A stretch of DNA of 64,000 nucleotides from Nectonema munidae (lineage: Eukaryota > Nematomorpha > Nectonematoida > Nectonematidae). The stretch covers positions 124,001-188,000 of the forward strand of contig JAUIRK010000008.1 of assembly GCA_030549495.1 (NCBI GenBank), written 5' to 3'. Shown here piece after piece: positions 45,033 to 57,306 of this stretch. The notes below the pieces were generated by a model. The model was not told where the DNA came from. It did no database searches and worked only from the letters and a program-made list of their open reading frames with translations. Each line of letters begins with the position of its first letter. Positions within the stretch are counted from its first letter, which is position 1. The position numbers were made by a program, and so were the translations under genes.

Positions 45033-45940
45033 TTGCGAGCATTCCAGCTTCATTATCTTGATGGATGTGTCATGTTAATTGAATTAATTTTATGCAAAAT
45101 TTGCTATTTATAGATAAACACTTACGCACACACTCGCACACCTGTATACATATTCATAAAGTTTATTGCAAAGTCGTAACGTATTCATATCAGTTTATGT
45201 TTATATGCACGACTTAAATAAAATGTATGAAATTTAGTTCGAACAAATAAGCTCTATCCTTGAATGAGCGTTTGTGATTGGGCATTGCGATTTTTAGAAT
45301 TCAAATAAACTTAAATAGTAAAGATTTTAGAATTATAATTTATATATCAGTAAGCACGCCATTTTGTATATGAAGCAGGTAATGAAGAAATCTATAGAAA
45401 AGGGTGTTTTTTTTAAATGTTAGCGAAGGATAAAGAACTTTGAGTGATTAGTAATTCACTTTTATTTATTATAGCATTGATAGAGGCGTATAATCTATAT
45501 CAGTTAGAAATTTCTCAAAACTGAAATTTTGTATCGCTTATCTTTTAGAAGAAGAAGAAGAAGAAGCAAATTTACAACACAAATAATAACTTGAAAGACG
45601 ATTTAGACTTTTATGTCAAAAATGAGCGATAATCTTGAAGGTTTCGAACCCATGAATTAGAAAATCATTACAACTTGCCACAGAAATATATAAACAAATT
45701 TAGCGTATGCGGGGTTTGAAGCTAACCTGGAAAATGTGTAAATCTGGGAAAAGGGAGGGATTTAAAAAAATACATTTTGGCATATGGTCAGGTAATTTTA
45801 TATTAATTTTAAACATTTCGGTAATTCTTGTTGACGGTAATGTCTTATGTACAATCTAAGACTAAGTCAGAACTTAAAATCACCACTACTTTTTGCTTAT
45901 ATAGATTGCACTAATCATGTAACCAACCAGTCACTCGTAA
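45033..45940. other. clpX 3' UTR and downstream spacer
   Basis: 3' UTR to about 45240, then AT-rich spacer. (GAA)6 at 45549-45566 may be the tail of a lost RTE-type LINE or a plain microsatellite. No gene seen. Confidence 0.4.
45217..45222 (+). terminator. Polyadenylation signal of clpX
   Basis: AATAAA 185 bp after the clpX stop codon, the first canonical signal in the 3' UTR. GT-rich sequence follows loosely. A second AATAAA about 80 bp further on could also serve. Confidence 0.5.
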
Positions 45941-45948
45941 TTCTATAG

Positions 45949-46393
45949 CATTGGTTCCCAAACTATAGGCCATGGCCCTCTGGGGGGCCATAAAGCAAAA
46001 TTTAAGGCTATGTATAAATAAAAACTACGTTGTGCTTTAAGTGAAACAAAATCAAGAAGCTTGTCGATAATCTGCAACATCACCTTACACACTGAGTAGA
46101 ATTGTCTCCCAACTAGAGCTTACAATGTTATTAAATTTGTAAGATTCAAAGAGTAAATCACATAGCGTAGGATTAATAAACTTTTTCCATCCAGTTGATT
46201 TTCTGTTTCCTTTTTTTGCTTACTCTTGAAACACCTTTTAGCAAAATGGCCCTTTTTAATTACTCTTATGATTATAATTGTTAGATATTAGTAGACAGTC
46301 ACGGTATTCACCCGCTATGATTGTTGCGGGGGCCATAGACAAGGGTCATGTATGAAAAGTGGGTAACAATCTGAAAAAATTTGGGAACCACTG
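45949..46393. mobile_element. hAT-type MITE, 445 bp
   Basis: Ends CATTGGTTCCCAAACT and the complement of AAATTTGGGAACCACTG match the hAT consensus CAGTGGTTCCCAA. The flanking 8-mers TTCTATAG (45941-45948) and TTCCATAA (46394-46401) agree at 6 of 8. GGCCATGG/GGGGCCATA motifs recur inside. No coding capacity. Confidence 0.8.
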
Positions 46394-46997
46394 TTCCATA
46401 ATATCATTAGATCCTATTTAACGGATCTACTAGAACACGTGTTCTATGACTAAGTATATAAAATTATTATTGATCGCTTGATCCATCTTTCTTCATCCCG
46501 GATGTCATCGGATGAAATTTATCTTATATATTGTCTAAGACATCTTATTCTGAGTTTCCAAATTTTTAGATGTTCAGGATTTATTCAGGAATTTTGTGAT
46601 CAGTCAATTTTCAGAAATTGGAAAATTAAAAAGTGTCTTGGAATAAAGTTTTTATTTTTTATATCTAAATATCCAACAAGATGAAAAAGTTTCTAAAAAT
46701 ATTTTTTTCCAAAATAACATAACAAAATAGCTGAAAAGACTAATGTCGACTTCTTTCACACAAAAAAGTACACCGCGTATAGAAGTTTATATTTCAAATA
46801 TAATACATCTCAAAAAAAGTTTAAAAATTTAATTGAAGTAAACCTTATCAAAAAAACAAATAGTTTTTACGCATGTTTCTCCATTTAACTATATCAAAAT
46901 CAAACAGAGCAAATTTTATTATAAAAAGTATTCACATGTTATTTTACCTATAAAAGGGTGAAACTCAAAACAACGAGTCCCAAAATAGGTAGTATAC

Positions 46998-48441
46998 CAG
47001 TGACGTACCCACAGAGGGGCAAAGCCCCTTTAAAAAATTTTTTTGCCCCCCCCCCCCCCCTTCTTGGCTAAGTTACTTCTCATCTTTGTTATAAAAATAG
47101 AAAACCGATGAAAAGAGAGAAAGAAAAAAACGTGTTTTTGACATTATTCTTAAGTTATATAACTTTAACCCCAATGCTAGTCTAACCTAATCTAAAATTT
47201 AGCCTGAAAAAATACAAATGAAAACATATTTATTGATGATTATACATTTTTAAAAATATGATAGCTTCCATAATATCTTCTTTAAGTGAAACTCTTTCGT
47301 TTGTTTTCACTATTTTCAAATACGAAAAAAAGTCTTTCCACACTAACTTGTGTTGGTGGAAGAGCCATTATTACGCTCGTAGTATTTCTCAATATTTCAG
47401 GATAACTTTGTATGTATTATACTTCTACTTGCATGCTTCTCAATTTCGTTCAAAGCCTTCTTTAAACTTGATTTATTTCATACTTGCAGGGGTTTTATCT
47501 TCTAGTTTCATCTTTTTTGTTCTTATCTTCTCAATTTTTTTAAACTTGATTCAAACGTTTCATCGCACTTGAAGAGGAGCAAACCCTTTTTTCACAATCA
47601 ATGGATTTTGATGCTTTAGTGTCTAGAAATACACTAGGTAATTCAATTTTTATAGCTAAACAACAGAATATCATTCTGTAAAAGTTGTTCTCTTACTTCC
47701 ATTGATTTCAAAATAATTGGAGAAATTGGGCTTTCTATTTTCTTGAGATTAAAATCCCACTGAACTTCAGATATGGATAAAGCAAAACACAATTACTCTG
47801 CGCAAAAAAGTTAACTTTTATTTTTTGATTTGAAACAGAAACACGCGCATAAACTTTTATTTTATACACATGCACACACATCGGAGGCGGATTCAAAAGA
47901 AAACACCGTTTTACCACAGATAACTTTTTTTCAATAGTTGTATTTTTATTATTTTATGCTTTTTCTTGATTATAGTATTGTGATACATTCAAGCCTAACT
48001 TAGACTGGTTTCATTTTTTTATTTCTTCTAATCCTACTGCTTTCATTACCGAAACTATAGAACCGGATCACACATAAAAAACAAGGTTTAGACTGTTTAG
48101 AGCTTACTTGACAGAAATTTGACAATGAAACAAATGAAATCAATAAATGTGTGAAGTTTCAAATGATGAAAAAACTACATCTTTCATGAGGTTTGGAAAT
48201 CAATTATACGCAATCAATCTAGGCTCATATTTGCAAGATTTTATAAATATACATTTTATTGATGAATTTTCACTGAAGGAGTTGTTGGAGAAAATTCACG
48301 AGGGCGACTTCCGAGCCCTGAATAACTAAATTACAAAACGTTACATTTTACTTTAAAAAATAACAATAATAATCAGAATATAATTGTATTTTTCAAATAA
48401 AATGTTTGCCCTCTTTAAATATTGTAATGGGTACGTCTCTG
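46998..48441 (-). mobile_element. hAT transposon relic, 1.44 kb
   Basis: Ends CAGTGACGTACCCAC at the left and the complement of TGGGTACGTCTCTG at the right. The flanking 8-mers TAGTATAC (46990-46997) and TAGTTTAC (48442-48449) agree at 7 of 8. On the minus strand near 47400-47250, LPPTQVSVERLF with SYLKIVKTNERVSLKEDIME and AIIF is the hAT C-terminal dimerisation domain (SVERLFSxLK-LKEDLVEAILF). Upstream coding is shortened and broken. A C15 run lies near the left end. Confidence 0.85.
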
Positions 48442-48449
48442 TAGTTTAC

Positions 48450-48949
48450 CAAAATTGCTAGTGCCATAATAGCTAATATATACCAAAATAGCTGGTTTTA
48501 AAATAGTCTACCAAAACACCAATTTCCCATTATTCTTGTAATATTCAAATAACAAAACCTTGCTTTATGAATTTTAAATAATATCTCTTTTTCTATAAAA
48601 GTTTGGACTTTGATGTTAGCACATACGACCTTCTTTTTAATGTTATATAAAGTATATCAGCTTTACTACTTTTTTAAACCTATAGAAAAAATTTTTTAGA
48701 AATTTTTTCTTCCAAACCTAGTCGAAACAGGCTATTATTATATGACTAGACAGTTAGTCCCAAATTAACTATTTTGGTATACTAGTTGTTTTGGTCAAGC
48801 AATTTCAGAACTAGCTATTTAGTCGTATATAATCATATACAAAGATAAATGAATGTATGAAATGTGTTTATAGTGATGAGGAAAAATGATGAGGAGTTTT
48901 CGCCCGTGTCAAAACTGTTATTAGTGTTTTACGAAATTAACTACAAATA
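48450..48949. repeat. Right part of a repeat interrupted by the hAT relic
   Basis: TTTGGTATACTAGTTGTTTT (48771) and TAGTCCCAAATTAACTA mirror AAACTCAAAACAACGAGTCC and CAAAATAGGTAGTATAC at 46960-46997. The hAT element therefore appears to sit inside an older inverted-repeat element. A relative with AACCCAAAACAACTAGTCTC lies at 42614. Confidence 0.45.
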
Positions 48950-49643
48950 CAATAAGGTTATCCGAATCTATTAAACTTCTTGGTATAATAGTGGATGAAA
49001 AACTTTCCTGGAAATTTCAGATAGACTCTTTAGCAACAAAACTTAATAGTATGTTATCATTATTTCGAGGTACCAACTATCTACCAATCAAAGTAAAAGC
49101 CTTACTATACAAGACACTTGTTTTGCCTTTATTTTCTTTTTCATTGATAAACTGGGGGTCGTGTTAACCTGGATAGGATTTTTTTAATCCAAAAGAAAAT
49201 AGTCAGATATGTATTAAACCTCAAATACAACGGCCATACAAGTGAAAAGTTTAAAGAAATGAAGTGCTTCAAAATTCAAGACATATATAGAATAAAGTTG
49301 ATTAAAACGGCCATCAAGTTTTTTTCTGGTCAATGCCCCTTGAAGTTTGCTCACTTTTTCACATTATCAGGAAGTTTTGACAAATATGAAAAAAGATCTC
49401 CTTACAAGCATCATGTTTTTCGTGCGAAAAAGAAAGTATCGAAGCAAAGTATGATATTTAAGGTTTTTGATTGTTGGAATTCTTTTAGTGACATTATAAA
49501 TGAGTTTCTTGATGGAAATGTGCTTGCAAAAGGTGAGATGCATTAATTGAAGAAACGCTTTTGAACAGCTACCGAGCATGTACATGATCAAGTCTACGTT
49601 ATATTTGCAATCCAGAGACGCACAACACACCTGCAGCATCCCC
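48950..49643 (+). mobile_element. LINE C-terminal fragment
   Basis: Plus-strand frames: SESIKLLGIIVDEKLSWKFQ, then LNSMLSLFRGTNYLPIKVKA and LLYKTLVLPLFSFSLINWGS, the RT thumb of CR1/Jockey-type LINEs. A second frame follows with MKCFKIQDIYRIKLIKTAIK through KVFDCWNSF, the usual C-terminal tail. The frame breaks near 49165. The piggyBac transposon at 49648 is inserted into its 3' part, splitting it from sequence after 53030. Confidence 0.6.
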
Positions 49644-49964
49644 TTAACCTTCGCAAGACGGAACGGGAGTTTTACGTCAATGGTAATTTTCAAACTAAAT
49701 TTACGTCGACTATCTTATATAAAACCTATGTTAAAATTATAATGTAAATTTTCAAAAAACAACAAATTTTTCAAAAATAAAAACTGATAGTGAATAACTG
49801 TATATTTTTTTCTTCTGTAGATCTTTAACGCCATCTAAAGAAAGTAACTAAATTTCTTTTCACATTATGAACTTTATTCATGAATAAAAAGCAATAATAA
49901 AAATTAATTGAGCAAAAAACTTAAAAATATTTAATTTTGATTAGTTAGCATAAAAAAGAGAAAA

Positions 49965-52044
49965 TTAAATTCCACAACTTTGACAAATGTACTTTGTGTG
50001 TGCTTTACATATAGGCCTTTGCATGTTGCGCACTTTCTTGTTCCTCTCTTTTTGGTCTACAAGTAGAAACAAAGCAATATCCACGAGAAGAGGAAGCAAT
50101 CTCAGGTATATCTTGTTGGATCCCGTAAAATGAAATAAGTTCCTTTGTGATTCTGTGGGTGAGAGGATCATTACATCTGTTCATCATTGAAAGGTGACTA
50201 AGTCTTAGACACAGATCTCTTATGAAGTACTTTCTCCCACCTTTTTGTACCGATGGAAATTTTTCTGGAGCGTTGCTCTTGATGATGACCCAACTGTTAT
50301 AAGCTGATGTGTCTAAATAATTACAAAACAAAAGAAAAGGCCATCTCCTTGAAGCTTTGTAAGAAGTAAAGTCTCTTAGCATTCGATTACAAGTATCAAC
50401 GCCCGATTTAAATTTATTGTAATCGACAACAGTCTCCGGTTTACGTCTTGGACCTAACAAGTTGATGCTTCCCAAATGTTGAGACGACATTATATAAACT
50501 ACTTTGAAGTCTCTTTGTGAATGCTTGTGAGGAATGTAAGCAGTCAAGGATGCAAATTCTGTGTAAAGGAATTTACTCTCACAATCTTGTAAGGCGAGAC
50601 TTTTTAGATGATCTGGTCTGAAAAGGTAAGGTATAAAGCGGCGATTAGCTCTTGCAGTGCCACAGACTGTGAGGTTTTGTTCTCGTGCCCATTTGCAAAG
50701 TTCATGAGAGGTAAAGAACCTGTCCATGAATATGCCGCAACCTTTTGGCAACTCACAACTTGCCACAAGTCTTTTTACAATTTCTTCAGAAGAAAAATAA
50801 GTTTTATCTAGGAGACCAGGGACATAAATTTCGGGTTTGAGCACATAATAAGTTCTTGCGTCATTGCAGTGGTAGCATTTTATGCCATAGCGTCCTGGCT
50901 TGGATCGATCATAGATTCGTAAAGCCGTTCTTCCTCTAAATTTTATCAACTGTTCATCAACAGTTACGCAATCTTGCGGAGTATAGTACCTGCTGAATAT
51001 TTTATAAAAATGGTCGTGTAATTCTCTTATTGCTCCCAATTTATCTTCCTGATTTCTTTCACTTTTTTTGTCAAAGCGTATAAAACGATGGATAAGAAAA
51101 AACATATCTCGATTTATAGAAGCTTTTAAAAATGGCTCTCCATGCTTTTGAGAAAAGAGGTATTTTACATCTAATTTTTGATTTTTTGCCTGTCCAATGT
51201 GTAGTAAACATGCAAAATAAGATAGTATGTCAGCAATACTGAACTTTTCAAAACAAAATTTAGTCTTTTGGAAAGTTTCAGGCATATTTCTAAAACACAA
51301 AAAAGATAATAAAATTACGAACAATATTTTTAAATAAATACTTTTCTCGGAGAGTCATCTTTTCATCATAAAAATAAAGTATAATAGCTTTTATATTTTG
51401 GTATTACAAATAAAGATAATTTATTTAAATGTTTCTACCAAAATACATAAGCAATAAAAAGTTTTTTGAATGTCCAAGTAGTGTACTAAGCAAAAAATTG
51501 AAAAATATAGCCCGAGAATTTAGACTAAAGTTTTAAAAGAAATTAAAAAATTTAAAATAAATTGTGTTTAAAATAAATTTTTTCATAGTTGACGTCAACC
51601 GATTAGATGAACAAAAAAGTAGCATCTATTTGCACAAAAGTTTTAATAAGCAAAATAGTTACATTGATGTCAACTGTGACTAAAACTATTTAAAATTAAA
51701 TTTGACTCACGCATATGCCTTATCCATCTTTAATTTGGTACAGCGATAAATATGGGATATTGTTTCAACAGTAAAAAAAGTTGAAAAATTTTCAAAGGAT
51801 CAACTAAAGATTTAGCATCTCCTTTAGGACCATATGGTTCGGCGACAGTATCTCTAATATTAAAAGTTCCAGGTCTTCCAACATTCGTAGAAAAAGGATC
51901 CCATTGATAACGTGTACCGTCTGGAGCAAGTAAGAAATCTGAAACCGTTTCAGAAATATCTGACTCCTCAGATGAAGACGAAGTAAAACTTTCAGAAGAA
52001 GAAGTTATAGTGTTATAAGAAGAAACACTTGAAGACGACTGCAT
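49965..52044 (-). pseudogene. piggyBac transposase, intron-bearing, two frameshifts
   Basis: Start ATG at 52044 (MQSSSSVSSYNTITSSSESF, acidic Ser-rich N-terminus). The longer frame to 52131 enters duplicated upstream DNA and is unlikely. Exon 1 ends 51711 at GC|GTGAGT; the intron is 51290-51710; exon 2 resumes with NMPETFQKTKFCFEKF. Catalytic Asp motifs: VTVDEQLIKFRGR, GIFMDRFFTSHEL, VDYNKFKSGVDTCNRM. The C-terminal Cys/His domain (CKAH, CQSC) is reached only past a one-base shift near 50045 (extra G). Another one-base shift lies in a T-run near 51775. Either could be a sequencing error in a homopolymer. Otherwise full length for piggyBac. Confidence 0.88.
51290..51710 (-). other. Intron in the piggyBac transposase gene
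   Basis: Minus strand GTGAGT donor, TTTTTTGTGTTTTAG acceptor, 421 bp, phase 2. Joining gives DKAYANMPETF without a break. The intron is AT-rich with stops in all frames. Confidence 0.8.
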
Positions 52045-52066
52045 GACGGAGATAATAATCACACAG

Positions 52067-52716
52067 ATTAGAAAACTGAGAAAATAAAATGAAAGTTTTT
52101 GATTTGAGTGCAAAATGTATTTTATACACAAATGATTAGTGATGACATATTTGAAAAAATTCTCTGTGTGACATCACACAACACAGCTTTAATTTTGTTT
52201 ATATTCTACCTTCAATATGCTCGGATACAAAAATTAATCATGAAGATTATCCTACATTATATCAAGATTAAAAACGACATCTCATGATAAACCAGCACAT
52301 ATATTGATCATTATCCTTCTTGTAAATTTTTCTCATTTCTCAACGTAATCTGTAGAATAAAATGCCTAATATACCGTACACAATCATACAGTGTAAAATT
52401 AGAAAACTGAGAAAATAGAATAAAAGTTTTCGTTTTGAGTGCAAAGTGTATTTTATACACAAATGATTAGTGATGACATATTTGAAAAAAATTCTGTGTG
52501 ACATCACACAACACAGCTTTAATTTTGTTTATACTCTACCTTCAATGTGCTCGGATTCGAAAATTACTCATGAAGATAAAGCTATCCTACATTATATCAA
52601 GGTTGAAAACGACATCTCATGATAAACCAGCACATATATCGATCATTATCCTTCTCGTAAATTCTTCTCATTTGTTAACGTAATCAGTATAATATAATGC
52701 CTAATAAACCGTACAC
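52067..52716. repeat. Tandem duplication, period about 331 bp, upstream of piggyBac transposase
   Basis: ATTAGAAAACTGAGAAAATA starts at 52067 and again at 52398. The units (to about 52389 and 52716) differ at scattered positions. They cover the presumed promoter and 5' leader of the transposase gene. Confidence 0.85.
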
Positions 52717-53149
52717 ATACAGCATTATCATTCATCCTTTCATGAAATAAAATTTGTTTTGTTTCTATGTCTAACACAACTGTATATAAGATATTGCAAA
52801 AAATATTTCAGTAATGCAGATGGCGTTAACTTTTTATTACGCACACATGAATAAATTTTTTCATTTACTAGTTTTTGTGCTTTAAAATGCTATTTTTTGT
52901 GATTTTACATAAAATTTATGCAGGAAATGCAATATATGGCATAAACAATCTTTTTTTGATGTATGGGAGTTTTACGGCATATATCCGTCCTTCGTGTATG
53001 GTATAAAATGGACCGTCTTGCGAAGGTTAAACACCTTCTATTTTCTTTTAATTTTATGTTCTTCTAACACTTTATGCATTTGAATTCCATTTTAATACTT
53101 TTCTTCATATATTATGTAGGTTTAACTTTTAATTTTTAAACTTTATATT

Positions 53150-53972
53150 TGCAAAGAATCTATGACTTTGTAATACAACAACATATAATTAATGACATTT
53201 TCTGATTTAAAATTCGATCATTTTCTAGTAGTTTTTCCAGTTTAGAAAAAGATCTTTCTACTTCTAAAGTTAAAACTTGACAATTTTGTAATTTGAGATA
53301 AGTACTGCGAGAGATTTGAGAGATTTCCATATTCATGATTTTATTGATTTCATTTTATTTGAATCTATTTCCAAGATAACTTTTAACGCAACATTCGTCT
53401 TAAATGAAATAATGTGGAAACAAGTAAAGGTATCTTCGACTGAAAAAGTCTCTATGTTGACCTTTTCCGACTAAATCAATGCATCGTGAATATTCTCTAA
53501 TTATTGTTAGCAAGTTTTGACACAGATTTTCTTTTTTTAACAATTTCTTGATATTTGGCAATAAAATTCCATCATCTTCATCATTAATTTCTTCACTGCT
53601 GGAAGATTTTAATGAAAATATTTTTTTGCTTGCAACGAATTTGTCAATTTCGTTACAATTGGAACTGAAGTGTTGCCGATAGGTTTGAAAAGAGAACTTC
53701 TTTTTCTATTACTAATTTTGAATGATTTAATGCCGGTAATCTACAATTTTGCAGGATAACTTAACTTTTAAGGTAAACTTGTGTAAAGGATGTGAAAAAC
53801 ATGGAATGATAAAAAAGTTTGGGAATAAAATTCCATAACTTCTGCAGCGGATATATCGTATGTAACCGCGTTTGTCAACAAAAAAATTTGTCTTACAAAA
53901 AACTTTTTCATGTTTAACCTCAGTCAGGCAAACTTTACAGTAAAACCTTTTATTAGATGAAAAAAAGCCCAA
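53150..53972 (-). mobile_element. hAT relic, C-terminal part
   Basis: Minus-strand near 53290-53170: LTLEVERSFSKLEKLLENDR then ILNQKMSLIICCYKVIDS, the hAT dimerisation end (VERxFSKLKxxL-LR-L). Further upstream on that strand is a Cys-containing segment (KRFYCKVCLTEVKHEKVFC) that might be a BED- or TTF-type zinc finger. Broken frames, no ends found. Confidence 0.45.
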
Positions 53973-54607
53973 CTAGATATAAAGAAGAATTCTTGTGTGT
54001 ATCGCTTATAACAATTTTAAGCACATTGAATCAAAAAGTGTTAAATATAAAAATTGACTTTATTGACCTAAACTCGAAAAATTGACTTTGATTGACTTAA
54101 AAATTTGAAATTAGTTCAAAATTTTTTAGACTAGACAAGTAAAGATCTTCAAAGAGTTTTTGCTAAACGGAAATAAAAGTTGACTTTATTGACTTTTACT
54201 CGCCCTGATTATTACATATTTAATCATTAACAAATATCTACACATCAATTCAGAAGCTTCTGTGTGCTCTTGAAATTGAGGGAATTAGGAAACACTTTTG
54301 TTAAATGTTGATTATTATCATTCAATAAATTTCTTTCTTTATTTTTTTTTTAAATTTGTATTTTGCTAAGGTATCATCGGTATTGCATCAAGGGGAAGAT
54401 TACACTTCCATAACTGGACATATGGAAGGGATGTCAGGCTCCAGAATCGCACCTGCGATCACTGGACAAAAGCATACGTTTCCACACTAGGCCATCCCCG
54501 GATAAATTTGGAAGTAAAAGTTCGGAGAATTAGTTGTGAGTTGTAGCACACTATAGCTATATTTTTTAATTCATTTAATTATCTCAAAATTTGTTTATAT
54601 GCGTTTA
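53973..54607. other. Spacer
   Basis: No gene seen. A GC-richer 150-bp patch at 54385-54530 (CTTCCATAACTGGACATATG and following) has no recognised identity and may be part of an unlisted repeat. Confidence 0.35.
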
Positions 54608-54615
54608 ATCTAAAT

Positions 54616-54939
54616 CAGGGGTTCCCAACCTGGGGTTCGCGAACCCTTGGGGGTTCGTTTCACTTTTTTCAAGGGCTACTTTATAAAGGTATCTGAAAAG
54701 TTTTTCTAATTTTTAACTAATATATACCAGCTACATACATAAAATGGGTTGAAAATTTTCCCCAAAAGCATAATAAAAAATAATTGAAAGTTGTTTTGTA
54801 TACATTGAAATACATCTTTGATTGCAAGATCTTTGAGCGAGGTTTAAAATCAATTAGTGTGAAAAAAAATTATTAGGGGTTCGCCTAAGGCTGAAAATTT
54901 TCAAGGGGTACTTCGTGAAAAAAGGGTTGGGAACCTCTG
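54616..54939. mobile_element. hAT-type MITE, 324 bp
   Basis: Ends CAGGGGTTCCCAACCTGGGG and the complement of GGGTTGGGAACCTCTG. The flanking 8-mers ATCTAAAT (54608-54615) and ACCTAAAT (54940-54947) agree at 7 of 8. GGGGTTCGC motifs occur near both ends. No coding capacity. Confidence 0.9.
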
Positions 54940-54947
54940 ACCTAAAT

Positions 54948-57300
54948 GATCAAGGATTAAGAAATCTAAGTATATACTAAAATTTTCGTGCGATGTAAGA
55001 TGCCGAAATTTGAAACGCGCAAAGCCTTATTATAGAGTATTGATCCTTGAAGCAAAAAGGATTTGATTGCAAACATCCTTCCTCCATAAAGCTTTGCCTT
55101 TTAAAAAAAAGTAAATTTGACAAAACTTACACTAGAAGAAAATAAAGCTGTAAAAATGGATAAACCTAAAAAATTCATAAGCTACGCAATATGTTCGTTC
55201 TTTCACGAGTTTTTTTTATCCCATTTTTATAGCTCGCTATTGTTTTCCTTCTACTTAAAAATGAGTCGAAATCAATATTCATTGTGTACGTAAGAAATGT
55301 TGCTTGTCACGTGTTTATCCATTTTTTTAAAAATGTGTATTGTTTGTGCATAGCATATCTCATTTATGATAGATAACAAGAATGTGAAGACGAAGATGAG
55401 AAGAGAGAGGATGAGAGAGGAGAGGAGCGATGCTGGAGCAAAAAACAAAGGATGCATGAATGTTTATGCTCTGTGCAGGGAGGAAGGGAGGGAATGCTGA
55501 AATTGGATGAGCGCAGAAAAAAGTACGATTTCGCCATTTTTTCAGACTAAAATCGATATACATATATATGTGTATATACTCAAAGCATTTTAAATTCTAT
55601 TTTTTAAGCGCTGTGTTATTGTAAGCCACATTTTTGTTGCTACATTTTCATACAAACAACTCTGCTGTCTTCCTCTGATCATTGTCACTCAGAATAAGCA
55701 ATCCTAGCAACTAACTGTAAGATTCTAACATTACTACTACTAAGCTCTGACGTTTTTATTTTTCCAATTGTAAATTCGATACTTTTACCATGGAATCTGG
55801 ATATCGGCCTAAACAAGCTGGCTAAATGAATACTTCTACACAATTCAATTGTATGCATACATACCATTTATTCTATTTTCCTGACTGACTTTAAAAAACA
55901 TTCAAACGAATACTAACTGAATTTTGGGTGCTGAAAGGGGCGACCAAACTGAGAACAAACTTTTAGCCAAAAAACTGGAACAAATCAGAGCTCAGGAAAA
56001 AGGATTTTTTTGTGCTTCCATAATTATAGAGAGGAGATGTAGAAAGACAGAAAAAATCATTTTAACATAGCATAACATAGTTTGAAACTATTATGAGTTT
56101 GAATGTGTTTGGTAAGGAGAGCAAAACAGTATATCTTTCCACAGAACAACATCAAGGCGTTGTTTAGTGGTGTTCAACGAAGCGAAATTCACCACATTCT
56201 GACATGCTGTTCCAGTCTGAATGTTACTTCTATTAGAAAAGAAACTTCTACAAAAGCTTACCTTTTATAAATTTGAACTGGTGTGTTCTTTGTGGTGTTG
56301 TTGGGAAAAAGTTGATAAAACTTCATGATCAATTTGAATGTTTTCTTTCATTGATAATATTATAAAAACTGTTATCATGTCGTTTCTTTTGAATCTGTAA
56401 GACAAAGGTGGAAGCGATAAAAACTTTGATCTTTCATTATATTATTTAGTTTTTCAAGTCCTTTAATTTTCCTAGTTATATAGCGCTGCACGTTTTCTAA
56501 AGATTCCATATCTTTAGTACTGGTAGGCACCGTGATGACTGATGACATTACCGCACTCCATTATAGATCTTATAGAAAAAATTTTTTCATAAGAACAAAT
56601 ACCTTTTTTTCATTCATAAACATAAAATTTCAACTTTAAAAAATATAAAAAATTACATGCTCAATTAATCCTAAAGTACTTCTTTTAAAAAATCAAATGC
56701 CTCTGAATTTCATCACAACTGAGTGACTTTATGGCATGGACAGGGGGCGCGAGAGAATCGGATTGGGAAATAATTCCTTTAGGAAAGAATTCTCTAGAGT
56801 CTAGAGTCTAGACAAAGATTATCTTGTAAAAAACACATTTGTAAATATAACTTTTAGCGTTAATGCTTTTTCACGGACTCCTCTCTTCCGTAGCCATGAG
56901 CCTTTTTATGGTGGCATACAATGCACATTTTATTCATCAAAAATGGATTAAGTTTGAAAAAAAATTTAATCCAAAAGTTCATATTAATTGAATAAAATAT
57001 TTTTTATCTGATCTGAAATTATAATAACTAGAATTTATTTAAAGTTTTATTGGGTTTTATTTTAAATAAAAGAGGATAAAAGTTTATTTTCAAAAGACAA
57101 ATGCTATATAAATTGGGTCGGACTTTTTACTGGAAGATACTCACTCAAAAACAACAAAAATTCGGAAAAAATAGACAAGTCAATTAAATAGCGTAAAAAT
57201 CCTAAAAAAAATTTTTTTATCGAAAGAATTACTGAAAAACACTGGAAGATACTAGAAAAAGCAGAAATTTTCAACAAAAAACTACAAAAATAAACTGAAT
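54948..57300. other. Spacer with no recognised gene
   Basis: Purine-rich patch at 55378-55505 (AGAGAGAGGATGAGAGAGG). No domain in any frame. Short chance frames only. Confidence 0.4.
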
Positions 57301-57306
57301 TGTATC

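Larger units (their letters stand above)
49648..53026 (-). mobile_element. piggyBac transposon, 3.38 kb, nearly complete
   Basis: TTAA on both sides (49644-49647 and 53027-53030). The terminal repeats are CCTTCGCAAGACGG at both ends, a perfect 14-bp inverted match. GGGAGTTTTACG occurs near both ends in direct orientation. The transposase gene runs on the minus strand in two exons. A 330-bp tandem duplication sits upstream of it. Only two frame breaks are seen, so the copy is young, though probably not autonomous as read. Confidence 0.93.

Noticed and set aside
52041-52131. Extended N-terminus of the piggyBac transposase starting at 52131
   Set aside because: The extra residues lie in the tandemly duplicated upstream unit and look like a chance extension; MQSSSS at 52044 resembles the acidic start of the family.
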